Origin: Bacillota bacterium
Lineage (GTDB): Bacteria > Bacillota > Clostridia > Christensenellales > UBA1242
Assembly: GCA_009784375.1 (NCBI GenBank)
Contig: WRBV01000004.1
Span: forward strand, 1 to 64,000
Direction: 5' to 3'
Length of the DNA: 64,000 bases
A program made the position numbers and the translations under genes. The notes beneath the pieces are model-generated. The model saw nothing but the letters and a program-made list of their open reading frames with translations, did not search any database and had not been told where the DNA came from. Positions 8,780 to 19,035 of the stretch are shown in pieces. Position 1 is the first letter of the stretch, and each line of letters starts with the position of its first letter.

Positions 8780-9614
8780 GTTCTTTTTTTAAATGTTGAA
8801 GATAATAAAAAATATATTGTTGCGCAACTCCTGCGTATTTATGATTTAACAAAATCTCTTTGTCTTCCTTGGGTAATTGATTTAATGCCTTGATTATCCA
8901 TGTATCTTGTGGTGCCAAATCAAGCCTATGAAAATCTCCACAAAACAACATTACACAGAACGCAACCTTTTGTCCGACCCCAAACAATGTTTGAAGAGTC
9001 TTTGATAATTCATAATTATCCAGCTTACAAAGCTTTTCCATTTGCATATGTGGTTGCCCCAGTTGGCTTATCGCTTTTACAAGGTGTTCACTACGATAAC
9101 CACATCCCAATGCACGGAAATCCGATACTGTTACATTGTTTAATTGCTCTAGTGTTGGGAATGCAAAAAATCCATTTTCTAATTTGGTTCCGAACTGTTC
9201 ACAAAGCTGGTTAAGTGTCTTTGTAAATCGCTTGATATTATTGTTTGCACTTACAATGAACGAGATGACTGTCTCAATAAATTCTGCACGCAATATTCGA
9301 ATACCACCAGCATTGCTTGTTTCAAATATTTTCTTTATTGAATGATATTTTAAAAGTTGTTCCTTTATTACATTGTAATTAGTATCTAAATCAAAATAGC
9401 TCCAAAAAAATCTAGCATTGTTGCATTTGATTACTGCTCTATTATCTTCTTTTATAATTTCTGCAAAATTATTCCCGACAACAACATCGTAGCCATTGAC
9501 ACTTTCAAAGTAACGAAAGACCTGTCCGCTGTGCATTATTGCATCTATGTTAAATTGGGTTAAGTCATAAACATGGATGGTATTGTCATCAATTATTTCG
9601 GCAATCTTTTGCAT
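8772..9614 (-). CDS. 8-oxoguanine DNA glycosylase (OGG1 type)
   Basis: OGG N-domain SGQVFRY; HhH GVGQKVAFCVMLFCGDFHRLDLAPQDTWI with catalytic K and D. Confidence 0.88.
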   Translation of the reverse strand: MQKIAEIIDDNTIHVYDLTQFNIDAIMHSGQVFRYFESVNGYDVVVGNNFAEIIKEDNRAVIKCNNARFFWSYFDLDTNYNVIKEQLLKYHSIKKIFETSNAGGIRILRAEFIETVISFIVSANNNIKRFTKTLNQLCEQFGTKLENGFFAFPTLEQLNNVTVSDFRALGCGYRSEHLVKAISQLGQPHMQMEKLCKLDNYELSKTLQTLFGVGQKVAFCVMLFCGDFHRLDLAPQDTWIIKALNQLPKEDKEILLNHKYAGVAQQYIFYYLQHLKKELN

Positions 9615-9615
9615 C

Positions 9616-9855
9616 TTATTCTTCCATCAATGCTTTTGCAAGTTGGTCAGGACAACTTGTACCCATTCGACAAGGAATCCCAGATAATCTTTTTGCAACT
9701 TCCTCTGCGTGCATACCTTCGACTAGTGCCGAGATTCCGTATCCATTACCTGCACATCCACCAAGAAATTTTACATTACGCACAATGCCATTTTCATCGA
9801 TATCATATTCAATTCCACTTGCACATACACCGCGTGTTTCAATTACTTTTTTCAT
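9616..9855 (-). CDS. TSCPD domain-containing protein
   Basis: GGCAGNGYGIS...GIPCRMGTSCPDQLAKAL. Confidence 0.85.
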   Translation of the reverse strand: MKKVIETRGVCASGIEYDIDENGIVRNVKFLGGCAGNGYGISALVEGMHAEEVAKRLSGIPCRMGTSCPDQLAKALMEE

Positions 9856-9873
9856 TATGTTTTCCTTTAAATA

Positions 9874-10137
9874 TTACAAGCCGTCCAAGCCATCGCCTGC
9901 AGTTTCAACAACAGCCTTTGCAACAAAAGTCGCACCGTCCGCCACAACTTTTGCAGCTTCACCAAGACAACTCGTTGTGCCTTCGGCTACTGAACCCATG
10001 TAATCTGCCGTTTTCTCAGCCCCTCGCTTTATTCCCTTGGCAACAACTACGCCAACTTCGGTGAGGCTGCATGCTACATTATCAATGGTGTCAGTTAGCC
10101 AATTTTTTGATTGTTTTTGATTTTTATTTTCTTCCAT
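9874..10137 (-). CDS. Hypothetical protein, 87 aa
   Basis: TTGCAG-N17-TATAAT promoter 5 nt upstream of ATG; amphipathic A/V/G-rich. Confidence 0.6.
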   Translation of the reverse strand: MEENKNQKQSKNWLTDTIDNVACSLTEVGVVVAKGIKRGAEKTADYMGSVAEGTTSCLGEAAKVVADGATFVAKAVVETAGDGLDGL

Positions 10138-10142
10138 ACCTG

Positions 10143-10186
10143 ATTATATCATAGCATTTTGACATCTGCAATGGATAGGTTATACT
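10143..10186. promoter_or_regulatory. Face-to-face overlapping divergent promoters
   Basis: Plus: TTGACA 10159-10164, TATACT 10181-10186; minus: TTGCAG 10171-10166, TATAAT 10148-10143. Confidence 0.8.
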
Positions 10187-10191
10187 TTTTC

Positions 10192-10748
10192 ATGATTTAT
10201 TTAATTCGACACGGGGAAACAATTTGGAACGCGGAAAAAAACTTCAAGGTCAATCGGATGCACCACTTAATGAAGTTGGCATTAAACAAGCAAATGATGC
10301 TGCCAAAAAAGTGGCAGATTTGGGTATTGACATTATCTACTCATCAGACATGTCACGAGCATACCAAACGGCACAAATACTTAACCAACAAAAAGAAACT
10401 AAAATAATACAAGACAAGAGATTACGAGAAAAAACCTTCGGCGATTATGAAGGAAGATTTATTCCAGACATTACAAAAGACGAATGGGATTTATTAGAAC
10501 AAAACCCATCTGCTCTCAATGCCGAATCGGTAGAAGATTTATATAAAAGAATTAAGAGCTTTATCGAAGAAATACAGAAGATATCAGGTGAAAGGAACAT
10601 TTTAATCGTAGGTCATGCTGGGTCAATTCGCATGATGATGTATTGTGCAAAATACAAAGAGTTCAATCAAGATGAATACAATGAAAATTTTAATTCTGAT
10701 AAACTTGACATTGGCAATGCAACAGTTATAAAGCTTGATCTTTGCTAG
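10192..10748 (+). pseudogene. Histidine phosphatase (phosphoglycerate mutase-like), frameshifted in an A7 tract
   Basis: MIYLIRHGETIWNAEK in one frame, LQGQSDAPLNEVGIKQA...GHAGSIRMM in the -1 frame; break at 10235-10241. Confidence 0.8.
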
Positions 10749-11299
10749 TTATTTTCATCCGACAATATATTTAAAATTCCCTCGTATACATTTGGTGCAC
10801 GGTCTTTCCATTTGGATGTTGCCTTTACCGCTTCGGTACGTGTCGAGACCTTTAAACGTACCTCGAGCATATTATCTATGCTTCCACCCTCTTTAATTTT
10901 TAAAAGAATTGTATACGTTCCATCCGCATTTTTGAAATAATCGTATGTATATTCTTGACTGCGTTTAAAGCGATTTTTGTTGTCACGAGAATATTGTGTT
11001 ATTTCTTCGCGGATAGATGCTGGGATTTTTGTATAAAAATGTGAAAGACATGCACGTCCGCTTTGTGTAATGCAAAACAACGGATCGGTTCCCGAAGTTG
11101 AACGATGAATAAACTTTGCTTCACCAAGAACATACAATGCATCTCGAAAATCCATATAACTGAGCCACGAAGGGTTCAAGACAACAACCTCGGAAATTGA
11201 CGCATCGGTAAGTGGAAATTCCATTTTTTCAAAAATGAAAAGAAGAATGAGTTTTTTCGCCATATCATCAGCAACAAACCCAGTAGGTTCAAACGCCAT
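10745..11299 (-). CDS. DUF4364-like protein
   Basis: MAFEPTGFVADDMAKKLILLFIFEKMEFPLTDASISEVV...; position after valS. Confidence 0.65.
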   Translation of the reverse strand: MAFEPTGFVADDMAKKLILLFIFEKMEFPLTDASISEVVVLNPSWLSYMDFRDALYVLGEAKFIHRSTSGTDPLFCITQSGRACLSHFYTKIPASIREEITQYSRDNKNRFKRSQEYTYDYFKNADGTYTILLKIKEGGSIDNMLEVRLKVSTRTEAVKATSKWKDRAPNVYEGILNILSDENN

Positions 11300-13709
11300 C
11301 GCCACCTCCCAATTCGACAAGCAATTGCTTGTTTATTGCAAGTTTCGTTTGTTCTTCCTCGACAAGTGACTTTGGTGCTTTTGCAAGGAACGATTCGTTA
11401 GACAACATTCGCGCCCCACGCTCAATTTCTTTTTTTAATATTTCGATTTGTTTTTTAATCTTTGCTTCTTGCGCACTCTTATCGATGTCCAGTCGAATTT
11501 TGGCGGTTTTTGTAACTATGTCTGGTTTTTCAACTTTTGAAAAATCCAAAACACAACCCGACAATTTTTCAAGAGTCAAACGTTCGCTTTCTATCCAAGG
11601 TTCACACTCAATTATTATTGATTTTAATCCTTCATTATCTTTTTTCTGTGAACGCAGTATTTGAATAAACTCAACTATTTCATCAAATTGTTTGCACTCT
11701 GTATTAAAATCCTTGTTCTTGCCTGTTGGGAAATTATCATAAACCATAGTCTTGCCCAAACCAAGTACATTGCAATAAATTTCCTCGGTTACAAATGGCA
11801 TTACTGGATTTAATAATTTCAAGAAACCTACAAGAACATGTCGGAATACGGCAAGACTAATGGCTTTATTTTGCGAAACCTTTATCGTTTCCAAATACCA
11901 ATCGCAAACATCATTCCAAAAGAATGTTTGTAACTCATTTACGGCAACACCAAAATCATACTTTTCGTATTTACGCGTTGTATTTTTGATGATTGAATTT
12001 AGCTTGGTGCATATCCATTTGTCGGCAATACTCATGTCTTTGCCATTCTTGATTTCATCCCAGATTTTAAAGTCACTTATATCAAATTTCTCTTGCTCGG
12101 TCATATTTATAAAGAACTTGGTTGCATTCCAAATTTTATTTATAAAGTTTCGTGCAAGAATAACTTTTTCCAATGAATAGCGTTGGTCGCGGTCGATTTT
12201 TGTACCACAGATAAGGCTGAAACGAAGTGCGTCTGCACCATATTCATCAATGACTTCAAGAGGATCAATTCCATTACCAAGCGATTTACTCATCTTTCTG
12301 CCTTGGCTGTCACGAACAATTCCGTGAAATACCAATGTCTCGAATGGAAGTTTATTTGTATATTCAAGCCCCGAAAATATCATTCTTATTGCCCAAAAAA
12401 AGATAATCTCGTAACCCATTATTGAAATTGCATTTGGGTAAAAGTATTTGAAATCATCCGTGTCATTCGGCCACCCAAGAGTACATAGCGGCCAAAGCGC
12501 ACTTGAAAACCAAGTATCAAGCACATCTTCTTCACCATCTATTGGAATTTTATGCCCACTCCATAACTGACGCGAGATACACCAATCTTGGATATTGTTC
12601 AACCAATGCATATAAATCTTTTCAAATTTCTTTGGTAAGATATTTGGATGTTTCTCGATTGACATCTTGGCAAGTTCATCCATCTTTACGAACCATTGTT
12701 TTGATAACGTAGGTTCAACCGCCTTGTGACATCGATAACAAACAGCAAGGTTTGATGTATGTGCCTTCTTCGATGTGATATAATCCGAGAATTTTTCGAC
12801 CGCGCCATCACGTGTGATGAGCTCGCCAATTTGCGGAATTTCAAGGTTATGTTTTTTTGCAATTTCAAAGTCTATAACCGAATCGCGTGGAGTAATTTGC
12901 AAGCACCCTGTACCAAATTTCATATCAACGGAATCTTCGGCAATTATTGGAATTGATTTATTAGTTATTGGGATAAGGACACTTTTACCTATAAAAGATT
13001 TGTATCGTTTATCTTTTGGATTCACAGCGATTGCGGCGTTACGTAATACAACCTCGGGACGTACTGTTGAAATCGTAATTCCTTTTTTTCCACCAATGGT
13101 GAATGGAAAAAGAATGTTATAGAGTGTTTGCTGTCGTGGTTCGTGTTCAACCTCTGCATCACACAACGCCGTTTGACAAGTTGGGCAATGATTTATCATG
13201 CGTTCGCCCTGGTAAACAAGACCGCGTGATTTTAATCGCCTAAAGGCTTCTTTTACCGCTTCTGTGGTTGCCTCATCCATTGTAAAACGAAAACGCGACC
13301 AATCACAACTAAGCCCTAAACGTGACATTTGTTCCTTAATCTTATCTAGGTGAAGGTCATACCAATCTTGAACATGCTGCATAAACTCTTCACGTGTAAG
13401 TGAGGATTTTTCTATACCACGGGCATGAAGATCTTCTGTAACCTTGACCTCGGTCGCAATTGCGGCATGGTCGGCACCTGGGACAAGAAGTGCTTCGAAA
13501 CCTTGCATACGTTTAAAACGGACAAGTACATCCAAAATGGTCTGTTCATACGCATGACCAATATGCAGTTTTGATGTGACATTAGGTGGCGGAACAAGAA
13601 CCGAATATGGTTTCTTCTCATGGTTGACATTTGCACGAAACATTTGCCCATCAAGCCATTTTTTGTTTATCTCGGCTTCTGCCCTTTTGAAATCAAAGTT
13701 TTTTTCCAT
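11289..13709 (-). CDS. valS: Valyl-tRNA synthetase
   Basis: PPPNVTSKLHIGHAYEQTILD; GRKMSKSLGNGIDP; coiled-coil C-terminus. Confidence 0.97.
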   Translation of the reverse strand: MEKNFDFKRAEAEINKKWLDGQMFRANVNHEKKPYSVLVPPPNVTSKLHIGHAYEQTILDVLVRFKRMQGFEALLVPGADHAAIATEVKVTEDLHARGIEKSSLTREEFMQHVQDWYDLHLDKIKEQMSRLGLSCDWSRFRFTMDEATTEAVKEAFRRLKSRGLVYQGERMINHCPTCQTALCDAEVEHEPRQQTLYNILFPFTIGGKKGITISTVRPEVVLRNAAIAVNPKDKRYKSFIGKSVLIPITNKSIPIIAEDSVDMKFGTGCLQITPRDSVIDFEIAKKHNLEIPQIGELITRDGAVEKFSDYITSKKAHTSNLAVCYRCHKAVEPTLSKQWFVKMDELAKMSIEKHPNILPKKFEKIYMHWLNNIQDWCISRQLWSGHKIPIDGEEDVLDTWFSSALWPLCTLGWPNDTDDFKYFYPNAISIMGYEIIFFWAIRMIFSGLEYTNKLPFETLVFHGIVRDSQGRKMSKSLGNGIDPLEVIDEYGADALRFSLICGTKIDRDQRYSLEKVILARNFINKIWNATKFFINMTEQEKFDISDFKIWDEIKNGKDMSIADKWICTKLNSIIKNTTRKYEKYDFGVAVNELQTFFWNDVCDWYLETIKVSQNKAISLAVFRHVLVGFLKLLNPVMPFVTEEIYCNVLGLGKTMVYDNFPTGKNKDFNTECKQFDEIVEFIQILRSQKKDNEGLKSIIIECEPWIESERLTLEKLSGCVLDFSKVEKPDIVTKTAKIRLDIDKSAQEAKIKKQIEILKKEIERGARMLSNESFLAKAPKSLVEEEQTKLAINKQLLVELGGGDGV

Positions 13710-13717
13710 GTCCTCTC

Positions 13718-13909
13718 CTACCTAGTCATGAATTTGGGTTCAATTACCACAAGTATAACACAAGCAAACGCAATTATAAAGGTTATAATTTTCAACGCAA
13801 TGAAAAGTCTGTCTCGTTTACCCACAATTTGACGCGTAAAATAAAACGTCAAAAGTGAACCGAAAAACAGAACACACAATATAACAAGCCAAGTTATACT
13901 CAAATTCAT
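13718..13909 (-). CDS. Small two-TM membrane protein, 63 aa
   Basis: Hydrophobic ORF with TATAAT 7 nt upstream of ATG. Confidence 0.55.
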   Translation of the reverse strand: MNLSITWLVILCVLFFGSLLTFYFTRQIVGKRDRLFIALKIITFIIAFACVILVVIEPKFMTR

Positions 13910-13952
13910 ACGGTGAATTATACACCATTTAATAACTAGAAGTCTAGCTGTC

Positions 13953-14210
13953 TTGACTTTTATCTAGTAATTTGATATGATTGTAAAATGAAGAAGCTGT
14001 TTTGCATCCTTTGTAATAATTCACACACTAATGCCCCATTGGCGAACGAGTTAAACACTCGCCTTGTTAAGTGTAAAATTTCTGACGAAACGGTTGGCAA
14101 ACGTGTAGCAGATCGCCATGGTCGTAACCATTATCATCAAACCGCCAAACAATGTGCGCAAACCAATATTAATAAAAATTAAAAAGGGCTGTATGCCCTT
14201 ATAATTTTAA
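13953..14210 (+). ncRNA. Candidate ~200-nt transcription unit (ncRNA or leaderless micro-ORF)
   Basis: TTGACT 13953-13958, N17, TATGAT 13976-13981; ends at AAAAAGGGCTGTATGCCCTTATAATTTT. Confidence 0.45.
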
Positions 14211-14238
14211 ATATAATTATGTCGCACCGAGATGTATA

Positions 14239-16875
14239 TTATTCTCCGTATAATTCTTCAATTTCATTTGGGCTGACGATGACATCTCGGGCTTTACTTC
14301 CATTACCAAGAGACACAAAGCCTGCTTGGGTTAATTGGTCAATGATTTTTCCTGCCCTACTGAACCCGAGGCTGAATTGCCTTTGAAGTTGACTAATCGA
14401 TACCGTTCTTGAAACATTATCATCACGTACAATCCATTTTGCTATTGCAACAAAGTATGGGTCTTGACCCGCACTTTTTCTTATTTGGTCGGCGTCCCCG
14501 AATCCTACGCCTGGACCGTTATCATTTACTCCATTTAAAATCCTGTCTTCAAGGTCGGTATCAAATTCGGCTTCGTTATTGTCACGGATGTAATTCATAA
14601 CTCGACGTGTTTCGTCAAGTTCAATATATGCACCTTGTACTCGTTGCGCGGTACCTTCTTTAACAAATAACATGTCTCCTCGTCCGACAAGTTTTTCTGC
14701 ACCGATTTCGTTGATTATTGTTTGCGAGTCTGCTCTTGAACCTACCTTGAATGCTATACGTACTGGGAAGTTGGTTTTTATAACACCAGTAATAACATCG
14801 ACCGATGGACGTTGTGTTGCCAATATAATATGTATACCACATGCACGGGCAAGTGCGCTTAGGCTCTTTATCGCGTCCTCGACCTCTTTCTTACCACGAG
14901 CAAGAAGATCGGCGGCTTCGTCAATAACCATCAATATGTACGGCATACGTTCAAGCGTTCCGTTTTGATATGCTGGCAAAGATTGATACAGTCCAATATT
15001 ATTAACACCATTTTGTTCCAATACATCATAACGACGTGTCATCTCGGTTTGCATCCACTTTAACGCATTGATTGTATGTGTGACCTCTTTAATTGCTTTT
15101 GGAATTAACATATGCGGAATATCGTTATACATATTAAGTTCAACGCGCTTCATATCAACAAGCAATAATTTTACATCATCTGGATGCGCACGGAATAATA
15201 ATGACGTCAATATCGTGTTCAACATAACAGACTTACCAGAACCAGTAGAACCCGCAATCAAAAGATGAGGCATAGTCGAAATGTCGCCGATAACCATTTC
15301 ATCGTTAACATTCTTTCCTATTACAACAGCAAGTTGGCTCTTGTGGTTCATAAATTCCTTGCTTGCAACAAGATCTTTTATGGATACTACTCCAACCTTT
15401 TTATTTGGAACTTCGACACCTATTGCGTTTTTACCCTCGATAGTTGTTTCCAAACGGACGTTTGCACTACCCAGAGCATATGCAATATCCGTCTCAAGTC
15501 GCGTAACATCGGCAACACGTGTTCCAGTAGCAAGTTGGATTTCAAATCGAGTTACCGCAGGAGCCACAACAAAATTAGTAACCTTTGCATTAACACCAAA
15601 TTCTTTCAACTTGGAATCAAGAAGTTGTTGTTTCATAATTGCCTCGGACGAGGTCTCGACTGGATTAGAACTCTCGGTACGAATAAGATCAACATGTGGT
15701 TTTGAATAACGCGTAGGCTTTTTTGCCTTTATAACTGGCTTTGGCATTTCTATTTCAGTCTGGCGAAAGTTCCCACGGTCAAATAATGATGTCACAGGCT
15801 TTTCTTCCACATCATCGGAAAAACTTGGTGCTGGGTGAGATGGAAAAGTAACATTAGGTGGTTGTACGTAATTAAACATAGGAGGCTGAACATATTGCTG
15901 TTGTGGTTGTGGTGCGTTAAATAAAGTTGGTTGTGATTGAACTGGTTGTGAAAATAATTGATTCTGACCAGTTTCCTGTGCAGGTAATTTAGGGATGTAA
16001 TTAGGACCAAGAGAATTAAACAACGGTGCTTTTAATCTTGTTTCAACAGATGCCTCGCGTATACCCTTGTTAAATTGATGAGCCGCCGCCGTGCTCCATT
16101 CATTGATTTGATCAGTAACATTTGGATTCGGAGATAATTGGGCAAGTGGAATAGGTTCATCATATGTGGCTTCACGCTTTGGTGCTTGTGTTGGTGTGTC
16201 AAATAGCCCAAGCGCACTCTTGTTTTTGTTGTGTTTTTTACGACTTTGTTCTTCAAGAAGTTCTTGGTATTTTTCTTCCAGTTTTTTATCTAGGCTCTTG
16301 TCCAGCTTATGTTCAAACACAACCTCATCGCCATGTGATTGGTTTTCTACCCTTTTGATTACTTTATTCTCGCCATGTGCGGATATTATGAAATTTGTCA
16401 AGAACGCACAAGTGACAACGAAAATTACACCAAGCAACACAAGGCTGCCCTCTAGAAATAACAACGAATGCATCATGAATGCGGGTAATGCGAATAACAA
16501 TCCGCCTGGAGTCAAGTTTGAAAATCCATGTGTTAAATACGGTCCAAAGCTAGAATTACCAAGCTCGGTTGTTGTAAATGCAATATGCATGGCAAGCAAT
16601 AATGTTACCAATAGAACGGTCGACAACCCAGAATATTTAAAACTTATTCTGTACTTTTTATTAAAGAACATTCCAAGACCAACAAAGAAACCAAGTGCAA
16701 GCAAAGCATATGCATAAACACCCAAAATACCAAAGGTCCATTGTGAAAGGAAAAAGTTAGGTGAAATAATAATTCCTACAAGCAAAAACAAACACTTTGA
16801 CATCAAAAAAATACCAAGCTTTCTTTGCTTGTGCCTCTTCATTCTTTCACGAAAAGCAAGCTTACGCACCAACAC
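14239..16875 (-). CDS. ftsK: DNA translocase FtsK/SpoIIIE
   Basis: N-terminal TM segments, P/Q-rich linker, AGSTGSGKSVMLN, ATQRPSVDVITG, gamma winged helix at C-terminus. Confidence 0.95.
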   Translation of the reverse strand: MLVRKLAFRERMKRHKQRKLGIFLMSKCLFLLVGIIISPNFFLSQWTFGILGVYAYALLALGFFVGLGMFFNKKYRISFKYSGLSTVLLVTLLLAMHIAFTTTELGNSSFGPYLTHGFSNLTPGGLLFALPAFMMHSLLFLEGSLVLLGVIFVVTCAFLTNFIISAHGENKVIKRVENQSHGDEVVFEHKLDKSLDKKLEEKYQELLEEQSRKKHNKNKSALGLFDTPTQAPKREATYDEPIPLAQLSPNPNVTDQINEWSTAAAHQFNKGIREASVETRLKAPLFNSLGPNYIPKLPAQETGQNQLFSQPVQSQPTLFNAPQPQQQYVQPPMFNYVQPPNVTFPSHPAPSFSDDVEEKPVTSLFDRGNFRQTEIEMPKPVIKAKKPTRYSKPHVDLIRTESSNPVETSSEAIMKQQLLDSKLKEFGVNAKVTNFVVAPAVTRFEIQLATGTRVADVTRLETDIAYALGSANVRLETTIEGKNAIGVEVPNKKVGVVSIKDLVASKEFMNHKSQLAVVIGKNVNDEMVIGDISTMPHLLIAGSTGSGKSVMLNTILTSLLFRAHPDDVKLLLVDMKRVELNMYNDIPHMLIPKAIKEVTHTINALKWMQTEMTRRYDVLEQNGVNNIGLYQSLPAYQNGTLERMPYILMVIDEAADLLARGKKEVEDAIKSLSALARACGIHIILATQRPSVDVITGVIKTNFPVRIAFKVGSRADSQTIINEIGAEKLVGRGDMLFVKEGTAQRVQGAYIELDETRRVMNYIRDNNEAEFDTDLEDRILNGVNDNGPGVGFGDADQIRKSAGQDPYFVAIAKWIVRDDNVSRTVSISQLQRQFSLGFSRAGKIIDQLTQAGFVSLGNGSKARDVIVSPNEIEELYGE

Positions 16876-17036
16876 TCTCCTCTTGTGAGACTACTACTCC
16901 CCCAGTTTATCAAATATATTGATTATAACCAAATGATTTGAAATCATGACAACATTAAAAAATGCATGCAAGCAAGTATAAAAACTTTATTTAAAAACCC
17001 TTTGTTATTTGTTTGGAAATAGCATAGACTAGAAAA

Positions 17037-18311
17037 ATGAATAATGTAATTAAAACCTATCCATCGGGATTACGCCTTGTTGTTCGCAACATGCCCAATT
17101 TCAAAAGCGTTTCAACAAATGTATACATCTGCGTCGGAAGTCGAGACGAACAAAAAAATGAACATGGTCTAAGCCATTTTGTCGAACACATGCTTTTCAA
17201 AGGCACAAAGACTCGAACAGCCGAGGATATTTCGGGAACACTTGATGGGCTTGGAATTGATATTAACGCATACACAAGCAACGATGCGACTTGTTACTAT
17301 ACACGCGGATTAAATTCAAACGTAGAGATATGTTTGGATATTTTAAGCGATATGTATTTCAACAATCAATTCAGCGACGAAGATTTCTATAAAGAAGCCG
17401 AAGTCGTGGTCCAAGAAATTATGATGCGTGATGACGAACCAAGGCAGGCTATGTTTGACCTTGCACGTGAAACTTTCTTCGCGGGTACCCCGCTTGGTCA
17501 TGATATTGCGGGTACGGTTAAAGGTATTCGAGGATACAAGCCACAAGACATTCATAACTATGTTAAAAAACACTATATACCAAGCAAGACCATTATTTCT
17601 TTTGCGGGCGACATTACCGTTGAACAGGCAGAGACTTTGGTCGAAAAATACTTCCTTCAGCACTTTAAAACAAAATCGCAACCACGTATTAAAGACACAA
17701 AAGAAGATAACCTTTTGTTGCCAAAGGCACAATATGTAACAAAGACAAAAGACACCGAACAACACAATGTCACATTGTTCTTTCCATCCACAAACAATGT
17801 ACATGCCGACCGCTATGTTTGGGCATATGTTTACGAGATCTTAGCGGCAGGCATGTCAAGCCGTTTGTTTACATCTGTTCGTGAAAAGCTTGGACTTGTA
17901 TACTCGATAAGTGGTGGTGTTAACCTTAACGACATTGGTGGATATTTTTATATTTGGTTTTCATGTACACCAGACAATACCGAAAAGGTTTTAAAAACCA
18001 TTCACAAGGAACTTGCAAAGTTTAAAAAGTCTGGACCAACGACCGAAGAAATGGAAAAAGTTCGCAACCAACGCATGGCAAACGAATTATACCAAGCCGA
18101 AAATGTCCAAGCGGTTAACGGACGCAACGTCGGAAGCCTTGCCGAATTCAACAAGATTAAAACAACCGAAGAATATTTGGAAGAAATCAACAAAATAACA
18201 AAACAAGACGTCCAGCGCATCTCTGAGCGTTTCCTTAATTACGATAATATGGTTATGGCTGCCGTTGGTAAAGGTTGTGATGACATCAAGCCTTTTGAGA
18301 TTCTTAACTAA
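17037..18311 (+). CDS. M16-family zinc peptidase (MlpA/YmxG-like)
   Basis: HGLSHFVEHMLFKGT (HxxEH) and R/Y motif GLVYSISGGV. Confidence 0.93.
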   Translation: MNNVIKTYPSGLRLVVRNMPNFKSVSTNVYICVGSRDEQKNEHGLSHFVEHMLFKGTKTRTAEDISGTLDGLGIDINAYTSNDATCYYTRGLNSNVEICLDILSDMYFNNQFSDEDFYKEAEVVVQEIMMRDDEPRQAMFDLARETFFAGTPLGHDIAGTVKGIRGYKPQDIHNYVKKHYIPSKTIISFAGDITVEQAETLVEKYFLQHFKTKSQPRIKDTKEDNLLLPKAQYVTKTKDTEQHNVTLFFPSTNNVHADRYVWAYVYEILAAGMSSRLFTSVREKLGLVYSISGGVNLNDIGGYFYIWFSCTPDNTEKVLKTIHKELAKFKKSGPTTEEMEKVRNQRMANELYQAENVQAVNGRNVGSLAEFNKIKTTEEYLEEINKITKQDVQRISERFLNYDNMVMAAVGKGCDDIKPFEILN

Positions 18312-18996
18312 TAGTTTCTGACACTCTTGTCACATTGAATCCACGACTTTGGTAATAATAAAGGATTTTTGGTAATGCCACCAAAGTATGCGCGGTTGGA
18401 TGCATTAAAATCAAATCACCATTCATGATATTTGTTGTGGCACGAGTGAACACCAATTCGGCATCATGGTCGCGCCAATCTATTGTATCGCGCGACCACA
18501 TAATTGTTGTGTAACCAAGGCTCTCGGCTACTCGTAGTGTATTACGCCCAAAGCTGCCGCCTGGGGGTGCGAAAAGATTTGTTGTTACTCCTGTGACTCC
18601 GTGAATAATGTGACGGGTATTTTCAAGCTCGGCACGTTGGCTAGGTATGCTCATGGTACGCATATCGGCTTGGGTAAATGAATGATTACCTATTTCAAAG
18701 TTCTCACCCATTCTTTGTGTCAATACCATATTGCGCGAGACCCATGCCCCGCCCAAGAAAAATGTCGCCTGGACTCCCCTTTGTTCCAATAAATCCAAGA
18801 TTGGGGCAACGTATTGGTCGCCCTTGAAGACATTGAACATTATCGAGATATTTTGATTATTCCGATTTCCATTATGAACGGGCGCAGACACAGTCAAAAA
18901 CATACCAGAAATGTCGGCAGTAAAAACCACAACCGACAAGCCCACAAGCACAATTGCAATACACATATTGGAAAAGAGAGTCATGCGTTTGCCCAT
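18304..18996 (-). CDS. Polysaccharide deacetylase-related protein (YlxY/PdaB-like), catalytic motifs degenerate
   Basis: GVQATFFLGGAWV, GNHSFTQADM, LFAPPGGSFGRNTLRVAESLGYTTIMWSRDTIDW; TFDD replaced by MFNV. Confidence 0.82.
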   Translation of the reverse strand: MGKRMTLFSNMCIAIVLVGLSVVVFTADISGMFLTVSAPVHNGNRNNQNISIMFNVFKGDQYVAPILDLLEQRGVQATFFLGGAWVSRNMVLTQRMGENFEIGNHSFTQADMRTMSIPSQRAELENTRHIIHGVTGVTTNLFAPPGGSFGRNTLRVAESLGYTTIMWSRDTIDWRDHDAELVFTRATTNIMNGDLILMHPTAHTLVALPKILYYYQSRGFNVTRVSETIS

Positions 18997-19035
18997 AGTC
19001 TATTAAATGCATGAAAAATAAAAGTAATGCACCAA

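Noticed and set aside
11289-13760. T-box leader for valS or alaS
   Set aside because: valS starts directly after a small gene with an SD; alaS has its -10 box 5 nt from ATG, so there is no room for a T-box.
15265-16717. Plus-strand ORFs of 142-183 aa opposite ftsK
   Set aside because: Antisense to a well-supported gene with clear FtsK motifs.
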